Positions 26,506 to 40,848 are shown, numbered from the stretch's first letter. The stretch: 64,000 nucleotides of DNA from Cupriavidus pauculus (GCF_002858765.1 NZ_PJRP01000001.1:939366-1003365); one strand, 5' to 3'. Program-made: numbers and translations. The notes: generated by a model from the letters alone, not told the origin.

Positions 26506-27702
26506 TCAGCCGCCGCCAGCCGGCCGCGCGAACGGGTTGCGGTCGTTCAGCTCGTCCAGGTAGGCATCCATGCCCTGGCGCTCACGTTCCAGGAAGCGTT
26601 CGACGGCGTCGGCAAAGGACGGATGCGCCAGCCAGTGCGCCGAACGGGTGGCCACGGGCAGGAAGCCGCGCGCCATCTTGTGCTCGCCTTGCGCGCCACC
26701 CTCGAACGTGCCGATGCCCTCGGCGATGCAGAACTCCAGCGGCTGGTAGTAGGCCGTCTCGAAGTGCAGGCACGGGTGGTGTTCCAGCGCGCCCCAGTAG
26801 CGGCCATACAGCGTGCTGACCGCGGGATCGGCATCGTAGACCAGCAGTGAACTGGCGATGTCCACGCCGTCGCGCGTGGCAATCACGAGCAGCAGGTTTT
26901 CTGGCATCGCCTCGCCAATGCGCCGGAAGAAATCCAGGTTCAGGTAGGGCGTGGAATGATGCTCGCGGTACGTCTGCCGGTAGCAGCGGTTGAAGAACTT
27001 CCAGGCTACGTCGTCGATTTCCGCGCCGCGCAACTGGCGAAACGTGATACCGGCTTCGGCCACGTGCCGGCGTTCGGCGCGGATGTTCTTGCGCTTCTTC
27101 TGTGACAGCGTGGTCAGGAAAGCGTCGAAGTCGGCGTAGCCGGGATTGGTCCAGTGGAACTGCACGCCGTGGCGCATCATCATGCCGGCCTCCTGCATCA
27201 GGTCGGCCTCGTGGTCGGACGGAAACAGGATGTGCAGCGACGACATCTGGCTTTCCTCGGCCAGCGCCAGCGCGAACCGCAGCAGCACCCTGCGCGCCAG
27301 GTCGTCCTCGGCCAGCATGCGTGCACCGCGCACCGGCGTGAACGGCACCGCCGCCAGCCACTTGGGGTAGTAGTCGAGTCCGTGTTGCCGATAGGCGTCG
27401 GCCCAGGCCCAGTCGAAGACGTACTCGCCATACGAGTGGGACTTGGCGTAGAGCGGCATGGCGGCAGCCAGCCGGTCGCGGCCCGGGCCCTTGCCGTCGG
27501 GCACCCAGAGCGTCAGGAAGCGGGGCGACCAGCCGGTGTCGTCGGTGGCGCTGCCGCTGGCGTGCATGGCGTGCAGGAAGGCGTGGCGCAGGAACGGCGT
27601 GGGTTCGGCCTGTGCGGCCAGCAGCGCGTCCCAGTCGGCGGCGTCGATCTCGGCAAGGTCCAGCACGATTTCCGTGCGGTAGTTGGGGCGCGAATCACTC
27701 AT
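26506..27702 (-). CDS. GNAT/FemAB-type N-acyltransferase (DUF482 family)
   Basis: Protein of 398 residues with an acyl-CoA N-acyltransferase fold. Recognisable are TPFLRHAFLHAMHASGSATD, the aromatic PLYAKSHSYGEYVFDWAWAD, SQKKRKNIRAERRHVAEAGI, FFNRCYRQTYREHHSTPYL and the C-terminal FEGGAQGEHKMARGFLPV. This matches the family once called peptidoglycan biosynthesis/recognition (DUF482). Substrate unknown. It is divergent from nadE, 165 bases away. The start at 27702 lacks a strong ribosome-binding site. Confidence 0.8.
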   Translation of the reverse strand: MSDSRPNYRTEIVLDLAEIDAADWDALLAAQAEPTPFLRHAFLHAMHASGSATDDTGWSPRFLTLWVPDGKGPGRDRLAAAMPLYAKSHSYGEYVFDWAWADAYRQHGLDYYPKWLAAVPFTPVRGARMLAEDDLARRVLLRFALALAEESQMSSLHILFPSDHEADLMQEAGMMMRHGVQFHWTNPGYADFDAFLTTLSQKKRKNIRAERRHVAEAGITFRQLRGAEIDDVAWKFFNRCYRQTYREHHSTPYLNLDFFRRIGEAMPENLLLVIATRDGVDIASSLLVYDADPAVSTLYGRYWGALEHHPCLHFETAYYQPLEFCIAEGIGTFEGGAQGEHKMARGFLPVATRSAHWLAHPSFADAVERFLERERQGMDAYLDELNDRNPFARPAGGG

Positions 27703-27867
27703 GAACGGGTTGGCTTGGGTGCGGGGCGAGTCTACCGGAATTGAAATTGTGCTGCAGGCGTCGTCAGCGTGACGCGGACGACGGCCTGCCACAGGGCGTC
27801 GTAGAATGCGCATATCCGTTTTCCGATGTCCACTCCCCCGACGTGCCTTCCCGGTACGGGCCCAGAC

Positions 27868-29949
<2,082 letters not shown>

Positions 29950-29968
29950 TTCTCACGGTGACTGGCAT

Positions 29969-30005
29969 GCCGATTGCGGGCAATGTGGGCCGTCCCGCAA
30001 TCGGC
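29969..30005 (+). terminator. hairpin between nadE and glnB
   Basis: A perfect 12-bp stem (GCCGATTGCGGG, 29969-29980, with 29994-30005) and a 13-base loop, 20 bases after nadE. No U run follows, so termination would be partial at best. A TAGAAT box at 30023-30028 downstream could be the -10 element of a separate glnB promoter. Confidence 0.45.
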
Positions 30006-30050
30006 GTGTGGTGTTTCGGGCTAGAATCTGACATCTTCCGACACCTTTAG

Positions 30051-30404
<354 letters not shown>

Positions 30405-30414
30405 GCGGACTTGT

Positions 30415-30457
30415 GCATAAACAGAAAGGCCGGCTTTGCCGGCCTTTCTGTTTATGC
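30415..30457. terminator. perfect 20-bp bidirectional terminator
   Basis: A perfect 20-bp inverted repeat (30415-30434 with 30438-30457) and a 3-base TTT loop separates glnB from the convergent TRIC-channel gene. The core is GGCCGGC/GCCGGCC flanked by AAACAGAAA and TTTCTGTTT, giving a T-rich tract in both directions. It should stop transcription from either side. Confidence 0.93.
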
Positions 30458-30473
30458 GTTCACGTCGATACGT

Positions 30474-31121
30474 TCAGCTTGGCAGCTTCCATCCGAACTG
30501 GACCGACAGCAGCCGCATCCCCATCGTCACCAGCGCGCCTGACAGCAGCGCCACTTCCTGGTCCGCGCGCAGCCACGTAAGCCCCACGTATACCCAGCAG
30601 CCCACGAACGAACACGTGGCGTACGGTGAGCGGTCGCGCAGGATCATCGGCACTTCGTTGCACAGCACGTCGCGTAGCACGCCGCCGAACACGGCGGAGA
30701 TGATGCCCATCATCACGGCCACGGTCGGGGTCATCTGCGCCACCAGCGCCAGCGACGTGCCCGTGACTGAGAACAGCCCCAAGCCGATGGCGTCCGCCAC
30801 CAGCATCGCGCGATCCGACGCCACTGTGCTGACCACTCGGAACACCATCGCCGCACCAATCGACATCGCAAAGATCAGCAGCACGTAGTATTCGTGCTCG
30901 ACCCAGTAGAACGGCCGCCGGTCCAGCAGCACGTCGCGCACGGTGCCGCCGCCAAAGGCCGTGGCAAAGGCGACGATGAACGTGCCCACGGCGTCCAGCC
31001 GCTGCTTGCGGGCATCCACCACGCCCGATACGGCGAACGCCAGTACCCCGGTAATCTCCATGACATGGAGAATCAGGGGCAGCCGCCCCATCAGCAGATC
31101 GAACGGCAGGTGAAGGTGCAT
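30474..31121 (-). CDS. trimeric intracellular cation (TRIC) channel family protein, YadS-like
   Basis: Integral membrane protein of 215 residues, formerly UPF0126. Two copies of the TRIC repeat are visible: AVSGVVDARKQRLDAVGTFI with TAFGGGTVRDVLLDRRP, and DAIGLGLFSVTGTSLAL with ISAVFGGVLRDVLCNEVP. Prokaryotic homologues are potassium-permeable trimeric channels. About seven helices. It ends 17 bases from the shared terminator and lies 27 bases downstream of the Smr gene. Confidence 0.9.
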   Translation of the reverse strand: MHLHLPFDLLMGRLPLILHVMEITGVLAFAVSGVVDARKQRLDAVGTFIVAFATAFGGGTVRDVLLDRRPFYWVEHEYYVLLIFAMSIGAAMVFRVVSTVASDRAMLVADAIGLGLFSVTGTSLALVAQMTPTVAVMMGIISAVFGGVLRDVLCNEVPMILRDRSPYATCSFVGCWVYVGLTWLRADQEVALLSGALVTMGMRLLSVQFGWKLPS

Positions 31122-31148
31122 AGGGGCGTGGAGAGGGCTGGCGGCGCG

Positions 31149-31817
31149 TCAGGGACGCGGCTGGCGCAGCAGTACCATCAGGGCGCCCGCGCCGCCTTGC
31201 GACTCGCGGGCCTGGACGAAAGCGATCACTTCTTCCTTCTGCACCAGCCAGCTGCGGACCTTGCCCTTGAGTACGGGCAGCTTGTCCGGCGAGCCGATGC
31301 CCTTGCCGTGGATCACGCGCACGCAACGCACGCCGTTGCGCACCGAACGACGCAGGAAATTCGCCAGCGCTTCGCGGGCTTCCTCGCTGCGCAGGCCGTG
31401 CAGGTCCACCTTGTCTTGCGGCACCCACTCGCCACGGCGCAGTTTCTTGATCACATCCTCGCCGATGCCGGGCCGGCGAAACGACATGGTTTCGTCGATA
31501 TCGAGCAGGTTCTCGACATCGAACTCGTCGGACAGCGACGCGTCCAGCACTGCCTTGTCGTTGAGCTGGGTCTGTACAGGGATCGGCGCCGGCGCCTTGG
31601 CGGCGTGCTGCACACGGTTGCGGTCACGCAGGGAACTGACCGAGCCGATACTGGACCGGAAGACATTGGCCTCTTCCTCGGCACGCCGGGCGGCGGCCTC
31701 GGCGGCGAGCCGATCCGCCTCGCGGCGTTCGGCGTCGGCCTTGAGGTCATCACGTAGCGCAGCCAGATCGTGCAGGCCGAATCGCTTGGGAGGAGGGTTT
31801 TTTGCGCCGTGCGACAT
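31149..31817 (-). CDS. Smr-domain (MutS2-like) endonuclease family protein
   Basis: Protein of 222 residues. An alanine/glutamate-rich coiled coil (residues 20-50) is followed by a linker, LRRGEWVPQDKVDLHGLRSE and the Smr signature VRVIHGKGIGSPDK ahead of VRSWLVQKEEVIAFVQA. DLHGL and HGKG are the conserved nuclease motifs of stand-alone SmrA/SmrB proteins, implicated in cleaving RNA at collided ribosomes or nicking DNA. Which role applies here is not known. A TATAAT box at 31845-31850 on the minus strand may be its -10 element. Confidence 0.88.
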   Translation of the reverse strand: MSHGAKNPPPKRFGLHDLAALRDDLKADAERREADRLAAEAAARRAEEEANVFRSSIGSVSSLRDRNRVQHAAKAPAPIPVQTQLNDKAVLDASLSDEFDVENLLDIDETMSFRRPGIGEDVIKKLRRGEWVPQDKVDLHGLRSEEAREALANFLRRSVRNGVRCVRVIHGKGIGSPDKLPVLKGKVRSWLVQKEEVIAFVQARESQGGAGALMVLLRQPRP

Positions 31818-31853
31818 AGCGGAATCTCGAAAAGCTCGGCACCGATTATAAGG

Positions 31854-31890
31854 AAAACGGGGACGGCCGCTGCAAGGCGGGCGTCCCCGT
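31854..31890 (-). terminator. intrinsic terminator of trxB
   Basis: Read on the minus strand, a 9-bp perfect stem (ACGGGGACG/CGTCCCCGT, 31857-31865 and 31882-31890) is followed by TTTTCC. An inner GCC/GGC pairing shortens the loop. It lies 43 bases after the trxB stop. Confidence 0.7.
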
Positions 31891-31932
31891 GGACTTCGCG
31901 CCAGGGCTGGCCAGCGGCCGCCCTGCGGGAAA

Positions 31933-32952
<1,020 letters not shown>

Positions 32953-33067
32953 TTATATGTGGCACGGCGTTTGCCGACTGTTGCAAATTCCAATGAAGGC
33001 GATAGGGTCAGGCAAGGTTAAAATGGCCGCCATCGTCCACTTCGCACGATCGAACAGACCCTGACGC

Positions 33068-35398
33068 ATGGCTCGCGCAACCACGACTACCCGGACCGAC
33101 CCGTCGGCACTTCCATCGCGCATCGGCAAGCTGCTTGGCGAGGTGCGCTGGTTCCTGCTGCTTGCCGTGACGCTTGGCTTCCTGTGCGTGCTGGCCAGCT
33201 ACAGCAAGGCTGATCCAGGCTGGTCGCATGCCAGCCAGGTGTCCGATATTCGCAACCTTGGCGGCCGCGTGGGCGCCTGGGTGGCCGACATCCTCTTTTT
33301 CATCTTCGGCTTCTCGGCCTACTGGTGGAGCGTGCTGCTGATGCGCCGTTGCTGGCGCGGCTGGCGCGTGCTGACCGCCGAACTGCCCGAGCGCGTGCCG
33401 GAGGCCCAGCACAGCACGGCCATCAGCTGGATCGGCTTCGCGTTGACGCTGGTGTCCAGCATGGGCCTGGAAGCCATCCGCATGTATCCGCTGCGCTCGG
33501 CGCTGCCGCGCGCACCCGGCGGCGTGCTGGGCGACCTGCTTGGCGGCTGGCTGCAGCTGGCGCTGGGTTTCTCGGGCGCCACGCTGCTGCTGCTGCTGAT
33601 GTTTGCCATCGGCCTGTCGCTGTTCTTCCATTTCTCCTGGATTTCGGTGGCCGAGCACGTGGGCGGCTTTGTCGAAACGCTGTTCAAGGGCTTCAAGGCC
33701 CGTCGCGAGAAGAAGCAGGACCGCATCATCGGCGCGGCCGCCAAGGTGGAACGCACCGAAACCGTGGAAGTGCAGCGCGTGAAGCAGGAAGAGGCCCCCC
33801 CGGTGCAGATCGTGCGCCCGCAGGCCGTGCCCAAGCACGAACGCGTGGAACGCGAGAAGCAGCAGCCGCTGTTCGCTGATTTGCAGGATGCCGACCTGCC
33901 GCCGTTGTCGCTGCTGGACGCAGTGCCGGCCCACCAGGAAACGGTCAGCGCCGAAACGCTGGAATACACGTCGCGCCTGATCGAGAAGAAGCTCAAGGAC
34001 TTCGGTGTCGAGGTCAAGGTGGTGGCCGCCTATCCGGGCCCGGTGATCACCCGCTACGAGATCGAGCCGGCCACGGGCGTGAAGGGTAGCCAGGTGGTGA
34101 ACCTGGCACGGGACCTGGCGCGCAGCCTGTCGCTGGTGTCGATCCGCGTGGTCGAGACGATCCCGGGCAAGAACTACATGGGCCTGGAGCTGCCGAATCC
34201 GAAGCGCCAGAACGTACGGCTGGCCGAGATTCTGGGCTCGCAGGTCTACAACGAGAGCGCGTCGAGTCTGACCATGGCGCTGGGCAAGGACATCGCCGGC
34301 AAGCCGATGGTGGCCGACCTGGCCAAGATGCCGCACTGCATGGTGGCCGGTACCACGGGGTCGGGCAAGTCGGTGGGCATCAACGCGATGATCCTGTCGC
34401 TACTCTACAAGGCCAAGGCCGACCAGGTACGCCTGATCCTGATCGACCCGAAGATGCTCGAAATGAGCGTCTACGAAGGCATTCCGCACCTGCTGTGCCC
34501 GGTGGTGACCGACATGCGCCAGGCCGGCAACGCTCTGAACTGGGCGGTGGGCGAGATGGAGCGCCGCTACAAGCTCATGAGCAAGCTGGGCGTGCGCAAC
34601 CTGGCCGGTTACAACAAGAAAATCGACGAGGCCGCGGCCAAGGAAGAAAAGATCCCGAACCCGTTCAGCCTGACGCCGGACGCCCCGGAGCCGCTGGACA
34701 AGCTGCCGACGATCGTCATCGTCATCGACGAACTGGCCGACCTGATGATGGTGGTGGGCAAGAAGGTCGAGGAACTGATCGCCCGTATCGCGCAGAAGGC
34801 GCGTGCCGCGGGCCTGCACCTGGTGCTGGCGACGCAGCGTCCGTCGGTGGACGTGATTACCGGCCTGATCAAGGCCAACGTGCCGACGCGTATCGCATTC
34901 CAGGTCAGCAGCAAGATCGATTCGCGCACGATCCTGGACCAGCAGGGCGCCGAAGCGCTGCTGGGCATGGGCGACATGCTCTACCTGGCGCCCGGCACCG
35001 GTCTGCCGGTGCGGGTGCACGGCGCGTTCGTATCCGACGAGGAAGTCCACCGCGTGGTCGACAAGCTCAAGGAGGGCGGCGAGGCCAACTATATCGAGGG
35101 CATCCTCGAAGGCGGGCTGGTCGATGGCGATGGCGCAGGCGACAGCCTGGGCGGCGGCGCCGGCATTGGCGGGGGAGGCGGCGAAGTCGATCCGCTCTAT
35201 GACCAGGCCGTGGAAGTGGTGATCAAGAACCGCCGGGCGTCGATTTCGCTGGTGCAGCGGCATCTGCGCATCGGCTACAACCGCGCGGCACGGCTGCTGG
35301 AAGACATGGAGAAGGCCGGCCTGGTCTCGGCCATGTCGGGCAACGGCAACCGCGACATCCTGGTGCCGGCCGGCAGCAGCGCCACGGCAGAAGACTGA
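33068..35398 (+). CDS. ftsK: DNA translocase FtsK
   Basis: Septal DNA pump of 776 residues. The N-terminus has four to five membrane helices ([72 protein letters not shown]), then a short linker and the alpha/beta motor: [14 protein letters not shown] (Walker A), [14 protein letters not shown] region (Walker B) and [20 protein letters not shown]. The C-terminal gamma winged helix ([35 protein letters not shown]) reads KOPS/XerD. The linker is short, as usual in betaproteobacteria. lolA and rarA follow as in many proteobacteria. Confidence 0.97.
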   Translation: MARATTTTRTDPSALPSRIGKLLGEVRWFLLLAVTLGFLCVLASYSKADPGWSHASQVSDIRNLGGRVGAWVADILFFIFGFSAYWWSVLLMRRCWRGWRVLTAELPERVPEAQHSTAISWIGFALTLVSSMGLEAIRMYPLRSALPRAPGGVLGDLLGGWLQLALGFSGATLLLLLMFAIGLSLFFHFSWISVAEHVGGFVETLFKGFKARREKKQDRIIGAAAKVERTETVEVQRVKQEEAPPVQIVRPQAVPKHERVEREKQQPLFADLQDADLPPLSLLDAVPAHQETVSAETLEYTSRLIEKKLKDFGVEVKVVAAYPGPVITRYEIEPATGVKGSQVVNLARDLARSLSLVSIRVVETIPGKNYMGLELPNPKRQNVRLAEILGSQVYNESASSLTMALGKDIAGKPMVADLAKMPHCMVAGTTGSGKSVGINAMILSLLYKAKADQVRLILIDPKMLEMSVYEGIPHLLCPVVTDMRQAGNALNWAVGEMERRYKLMSKLGVRNLAGYNKKIDEAAAKEEKIPNPFSLTPDAPEPLDKLPTIVIVIDELADLMMVVGKKVEELIARIAQKARAAGLHLVLATQRPSVDVITGLIKANVPTRIAFQVSSKIDSRTILDQQGAEALLGMGDMLYLAPGTGLPVRVHGAFVSDEEVHRVVDKLKEGGEANYIEGILEGGLVDGDGAGDSLGGGAGIGGGGGEVDPLYDQAVEVVIKNRRASISLVQRHLRIGYNRAARLLEDMEKAGLVSAMSGNGNRDILVPAGSSATAED

Positions 35399-35416
35399 AG
35401 CCGTCCCCCTCCGCAC

Positions 35417-35460
35417 AGGCTGAAGTGACGGGTAATATACCGTTACGCCCGTCACAGCCT
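35417..35460. other. imperfect inverted repeat between ftsK and lolA
   Basis: AGGCT-gaa-GTGACGGG (35417-35432) pairs with CCCGTCAC-AGCCT (35448-35460), a 13-bp stem with a 3-base bulge and an AT-rich centre (TAATATACCGTTACG). It lies in the 128-base gap after ftsK. It could be a weak terminator or an operator overlapping a lolA promoter. Confidence 0.4.
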
Positions 35461-35526
35461 GTCGCGGAATTGCCGATCCGCGGCGTGCTCTAATTGGACA
35501 TCAGCCAAATCGTAAGGGAAGGATCC

Positions 35527-36162
35527 ATGCGACATCGCATTCTCGCGCCGCTGTGCGCGACGCTGGCGCTGCTGGCCGCCGTGCCGGCCGCGCACGCTGC
35601 CGCCACCGACCAGCTGCAGACCTTTGTGACCAGTGTGAAGAGCGCCCGTGGCGAATTCACGCAGAAGCAGATCAAGGGGCAGGGTGCCGATGCCAAGGTG
35701 GCCGGCACGTCGAGCGGTACCTTTGCGTTCGCGCGTCCCGGCAAGTTTACGTGGCGCTATATCAAGCCATACGACCAGCTGCTGCAGGCCGATGGCCAGA
35801 CGCTCTATATCTACGACAAGGACCTGAACCAGGTCACCGAGCGCAAGCTGGACAATGCGCTGGGCTCCAGCCCGGCCGCCATCCTGTTTGGCAGCAACGA
35901 CATGTCGAAGAATTTCGACGTGAAGAACGGCGCCACGCGCGATGGCGTGGAATGGCTGGAACTGACGCCGAAGGCGAAGGACACGCAGTTCGAGCGCATC
36001 GGCATTGGCTTCAAGAGCGGCAACCTCGAAGCGATGGAACTGCGCGACGCGTTTGGCAACACCACGATGCTGACATTCACGGGCATCCAGAAGAATCCGT
36101 CGCTGCCGGCGGATACCTTCCGCTTCACGGTGCCGAAGGGCGCCGACGTGATGAAGCAATAA
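35527..36162 (+). CDS. lolA: outer-membrane lipoprotein carrier protein LolA
   Basis: Periplasmic chaperone of 211 residues that carries lipoproteins from LolCDE to LolB. A signal peptide ([18 protein letters not shown]) precedes the LolA fold: [55 protein letters not shown] and [23 protein letters not shown] lies before the ATG at 35527; an upstream ATG at 35494 would disturb the signal peptide. Confidence 0.94.
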   Translation: MRHRILAPLCATLALLAAVPAAHAAATDQLQTFVTSVKSARGEFTQKQIKGQGADAKVAGTSSGTFAFARPGKFTWRYIKPYDQLLQADGQTLYIYDKDLNQVTERKLDNALGSSPAAILFGSNDMSKNFDVKNGATRDGVEWLELTPKAKDTQFERIGIGFKSGNLEAMELRDAFGNTTMLTFTGIQKNPSLPADTFRFTVPKGADVMKQ

Positions 36163-36201
36163 GGCGCGAGACAGCCGCCAGACAGACGCCAGAGGACAGC
36201 C

Positions 36202-36636
36202 ATGAAAGACGCCCCCGCCTTCCCCCGACTGCCGAGCCTGCGCCCGGTATCCCGCCTGGCCGCCCCTGGTGGCGCGCTGGCTGCTGCGCTGGTCCTGTCC
36301 GCCTGCGCGCACAGCCAGGCCAGCAAGTTCGATGTCGACGCATTCCTGCGCGGCTCGGACACCGCGTTGTCCGAGGTGCTGGGCAACCCCGACTTCCTGA
36401 AAGCCACGCGTATCGCGCAGAACGAATGCGCCACGCTGCTCCAGTCGCCGCACAACGGCGTGCTGGAAGACCTGCCCGCCAGCAACACGGCGCGCGGGCC
36501 GGCATGGGTGCTGCATCCCGCCGGCACCCCTGACAAGGTCTGGCTGATCGTCGGGCAGGCCAATGGGGACCGCAGTTGCCACGGCCCGTTGCCCGCGGAC
36601 GCGATGAAGACCCTGACCGAGCGGGCCAAGGGCTGA
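36202..36636 (+). CDS. hypothetical lipoprotein
   Basis: Protein of 144 residues with an N-terminal stretch ending LVLSACAHSQ, a clear lipobox (Cys about residue 35). The rest (FDVDAFLRGSDTALSEVLGN; AWVLHPAGTPDKVWLIVGQA) matches no family I know. Two further cysteines (NECATL, RSCHGP) may form a disulfide. It begins 39 bases after lolA with AGAGGA, so it is probably co-transcribed with lolA, and its envelope location fits that. Confidence 0.75.
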   Translation: MKDAPAFPRLPSLRPVSRLAAPGGALAAALVLSACAHSQASKFDVDAFLRGSDTALSEVLGNPDFLKATRIAQNECATLLQSPHNGVLEDLPASNTARGPAWVLHPAGTPDKVWLIVGQANGDRSCHGPLPADAMKTLTERAKG

Positions 36637-36677
36637 CGTACCCCGCGCAGCCAGCTTCGCAACGACAGCGCGAGGTT

Positions 36678-36693
36678 GGCGACCTAGGTCGCC
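36678..36693. other. 16-bp perfect palindrome over a stop codon
   Basis: GGCGACCTAGGTCGCC is perfectly symmetrical without a loop. It contains the TAG stop of the small basic protein gene on the minus strand. It may be a protein-binding site or chance. Confidence 0.5.
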
Positions 36694-36854
36694 AATGATT
36701 CGCGGGCGTAGCGCTGGCGCGGTTTGGGCAGCGCCTGCAATTGCTCGCGCCGGATGCGGATGGCTTCTTCATTGCCACGCTTGATGGCAGCGCGCAGCTT
36801 CAGCATCGCTTTCTTGTACTGCTTCTTCTTGCGCATGCGGGTGGTGATGGCCAT
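36684..36854 (-). CDS. 56-residue basic protein, likely real
   Basis: The frame encodes MAITTRMRKKKQYKKAMLKL, then RAAIKRGNEEAIRIRREQLQ and ALPKPRQRYARESLAT. It is highly basic (many Lys/Arg), helix-forming, with an AGGAGG ribosome-binding site about 10 bases before its ATG. Codon use is GC-rich in third positions like its neighbours. The composition suggests nucleic-acid or ribosome binding. I do not recognise a family. It stands alone between the convergent lipoprotein gene and a noncoding gap (36855-37108). Confidence 0.7.
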   Translation of the reverse strand: MAITTRMRKKKQYKKAMLKLRAAIKRGNEEAIRIRREQLQALPKPRQRYARESLAT

Positions 36855-37108
36855 GGCAGTGGTGTCCTCCTGATCCTGTCAGGCCGGTGCGGGCGCGCCG
36901 GCTGCCAGTCATGGTACGGCGCCCCCATCCCGGCGCGCCCCATTTCAAAAGAATTCAGATCGACATCCCAAAGCGCGCATTGCGCAGCGCATCATGGCTG
37001 TCGCGCCGAGGTGTTGCTCAAGCGCCATATTTTGCCGGCATCCCAAACTGTGCGTCGCGGCGATCCACCAGGATAACAGCGTCGTGCTGTACGACCCGCC
37101 TTGTGCCA

Positions 37109-37131
37109 ACTGGGCGCCCTGAGCGCCCAGT
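37109..37131 (-). terminator. hairpin after the HEAT-like protein gene
   Basis: A perfect 9-bp stem (ACTGGGCGC, 37109-37117, with GCGCCCAGT, 37123-37131) and 5-base loop starts 7 bases beyond the stop codon of the minus-strand gene. There is no U run, so the terminator call is moderate. Confidence 0.5.
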
Positions 37132-37137
37132 CCCGCC

Positions 37138-37821
37138 TCAGAGCAGAAAGCGTCGGTTGTCGTTTTCCTCGTAGCGAGGTTCCACCTTGCGGAATTTGAG
37201 CTTGGTGCTGCTCTTGAGCTTGCGGCCCGCCATCTTTCGTTGCAACTGGCGGTGGACGGCGCGGATGTGGCCAACCGAGTCCTGCGCGTATGGCTTGCCA
37301 TCGGTCGCGCCGGCCAGCCCGCCGCCGGCGGCCAGGGCCTCGTTGTGAGCGGCCGCTGACCGCGCGATCAGCACATCCAGGTACTGGCGGGCGCGCACGG
37401 CGGCGTGCAGCATGCCGTCGGCGGGATTCTGCTTGGCGCGCACGGCGTCCTGCGGCAGGCGCACATTGGCGGCGATACGGCGCAGCGAGGCGCGCACTTC
37501 GGCGCCGTCCATGTCGGCGTCCTGGACGATCCAGACCGCGTCGTGACGGATCCAGCCTTCCACGTCGATCATGCGGCGCAGCAGCGCCGCCTGTAGTAGG
37601 CGGCCGCCGTAGCGTCGGGTGCGGCGGATGGCGGCAAGGCCGATGCGACGCACGTGCGCGTTTTCATGCTCGAACAGGTCGGTGATGACCTGATCGGCCT
37701 CTTCCTGCGATTCGATCAGTTCGGCAAACTGCCCGGCCAGCGAGATTTCTTCCACGCCGTTGAGCTTGTTCTTGCTCGCCAGCCGGTTCAGCTTGAACAT
37801 CAGCATGCGGTATCGCAGCAT
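37138..37821 (-). CDS. conserved hypothetical protein with HEAT-like helices
   Basis: Protein of 227 residues. The central part (ENAHVRRIGLAAIRRTRRYG; LLRRMIDVEGWIRHDAVWIV; GAEVRASLRRIAANVRLPQD) has the spacing of paired amphipathic helices seen in HEAT/armadillo repeats; the C-terminus is strongly basic (GRKLKSSTKLKFRKVEPRYE). No catalytic motif is visible. The longer frame begins at 37965, but ATG 37821 has GGGGA 7 bases upstream. It is divergent from rarA. Confidence 0.65.
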   Translation of the reverse strand: MLRYRMLMFKLNRLASKNKLNGVEEISLAGQFAELIESQEEADQVITDLFEHENAHVRRIGLAAIRRTRRYGGRLLQAALLRRMIDVEGWIRHDAVWIVQDADMDGAEVRASLRRIAANVRLPQDAVRAKQNPADGMLHAAVRARQYLDVLIARSAAAHNEALAAGGGLAGATDGKPYAQDSVGHIRAVHRQLQRKMAGRKLKSSTKLKFRKVEPRYEENDNRRFLL

Positions 37822-38050
37822 ACAAATCCCCGAATTTCGCAAACAGTGAGTGGTTCTGAAGTGAGCCGCCGGTCGTTGTGCCGGCGTCGACCTTCCCGCG
37901 TGCATGAAACGCGGGCCATTGGGTGTTATCGGCGCAATCGGAGCCGACTTTAGGGGCGGCCGCAAAAATATCGGGCCGGCCCCGATCGTCTACACTGTGG
38001 CGTTCCGTGCCGCCTGTGGCGGCGCTACCACACAGAAAGGCTCCAATACC

Positions 38051-39397
38051 GTGGCGGATTCGCTGTTCTCCGACCCTCCTGAACGTTCCCGACAACCGCT
38101 GGCCGAGCGGCTGCGCCCGCGCAATATCGATGAGGTCATCGGCCAGCAGCACCTGCTGGGCGCCGGCCGCCCGTTGCGCGTGGCCTTTGCATCGGGCGAA
38201 CCGCATTCGATGATCCTGTGGGGCCCGCCCGGCGTGGGCAAGACCACGCTGGCGCGGCTGATGGCCAATGCGTTCGACGCGGAATTCATCGCGCTGTCGG
38301 CCGTGCTGTCGGGCGTGAAGGACATCCGCGAAGCGGTGGAACGCGCCGAGCAGTACCGGGCCCATGGGCGCCGCACACTGGTGTTCGTGGATGAGGTGCA
38401 TCGCTTCAACAAGAGCCAGCAGGACGCCTTCCTGCCGCATGTGGAAAGCGGGCTGTTCGTGTTTATCGGCGCCACCACCGAGAACCCGTCGTTCGAGGTC
38501 AACGGCGCCTTGCTGTCGCGGGCCGCGGTCTACGTGCTCAAGAGCCTGGACGAGGCAGAACTGAAGCAGCTGGTGCTGCGCGCCAGCGACGAACTGGGCG
38601 GCGTGCAGTGGGACGACGAGGCGATGGGCCTGATCGTCGGGTCGGCCGACGGCGACGGGCGCAAGCTACTCAACAACGTGGAAATCGTGGTGCGCGCGGC
38701 GCGCAATGCCGGTGTGCAGACCATCGACACGGCGCTGCTGGGCAGCGCGCTGTCCGAGAACCTGCGCCGCTTCGACAAGGGCGGCGACGCGTTCTACGAC
38801 CAGATCAGCGCGTTGCACAAGTCGGTGCGCGGCTCCGACCCCGATGGCGCGCTGTACTGGTTCTGCCGCATGCTGGATGGCGGCGCCGATCCGCGCTACC
38901 TGGCGCGCCGCATCGTGCGGATGGCGTGGGAAGACATCGGCCTGGCCGATCCGCGCGCCGCCCGCATCACGCTCGACGCGTCGGAAACCTACGAGCGGCT
39001 GGGCTCGCCCGAAGGCGAGCTGGCCCTGGCCCAGGCGCTGATCTATCTGGCCGTGGCGCCCAAGTCGAATGCCGGCTACAACGCCTACAACGCGGCGCGC
39101 GCGTTTGTCTCGAACGACAAGTCGCGCGGGGTGCCGGTGCACCTGCGCAACGCGCCGACGAAGCTGATGAAGGAACTGGGTTACGGCCACGCCTACCGCT
39201 ACGCGCACGATGAGCCCGAAGCCTATGCGGCCGGCGAGCACTACCTGCCGGACGACCTGCGGCGCCAGGACTGGTATCAGCCCACGCCGCGCGGGCTGGA
39301 GGGCAAGATTGGCGACAAGCTGCGCCATCTGCGCGACCTGGACGCTGCCTGGCATCGGGATAACCGGGGCAAGCCCGAAGACGGCAACAAGGGCTGA
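38051..39397 (+). CDS. rarA: replication-associated recombination protein A
   Basis: AAA+ ATPase of 448 residues (RarA/MgsA, related to clamp loaders) acting at stalled replication forks. Seen are LAERLRPRNIDEVIGQQHLL, Walker A MILWGPPGVGKTTLARLMAN, Walker B LVFVDEVHRFNKSQQDAFLP, sensor 1 IGATTENPSFEVN, and the C-terminal DPDGALYWFCRMLDGGADP plus LPDDLRRQDWYQPTPRGLEG. The start appears to be GTG at 38051 (VADSLFSDPPE), giving the normal length; the upstream ATG at 37904 would add 49 foreign residues. Confidence 0.94.
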   Translation: MADSLFSDPPERSRQPLAERLRPRNIDEVIGQQHLLGAGRPLRVAFASGEPHSMILWGPPGVGKTTLARLMANAFDAEFIALSAVLSGVKDIREAVERAEQYRAHGRRTLVFVDEVHRFNKSQQDAFLPHVESGLFVFIGATTENPSFEVNGALLSRAAVYVLKSLDEAELKQLVLRASDELGGVQWDDEAMGLIVGSADGDGRKLLNNVEIVVRAARNAGVQTIDTALLGSALSENLRRFDKGGDAFYDQISALHKSVRGSDPDGALYWFCRMLDGGADPRYLARRIVRMAWEDIGLADPRAARITLDASETYERLGSPEGELALAQALIYLAVAPKSNAGYNAYNAARAFVSNDKSRGVPVHLRNAPTKLMKELGYGHAYRYAHDEPEAYAAGEHYLPDDLRRQDWYQPTPRGLEGKIGDKLRHLRDLDAAWHRDNRGKPEDGNKG

Positions 39398-39492
39398 ACG
39401 GGCCTGCCACGGGCAGGATCCGGCGCCGAATGCCCGAAAAGCATAGGAAATCGGGCCAGATTCGGTGCTGTGGGGTCATGCCGGTGCAGTAA

Positions 39493-40848
<1,356 letters not shown>

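Noticed and set aside
36860..37108. Coding potential in the gap beside the small basic protein
   Set aside because: Open frames here are extensions of shadows without start signals; no gene called.
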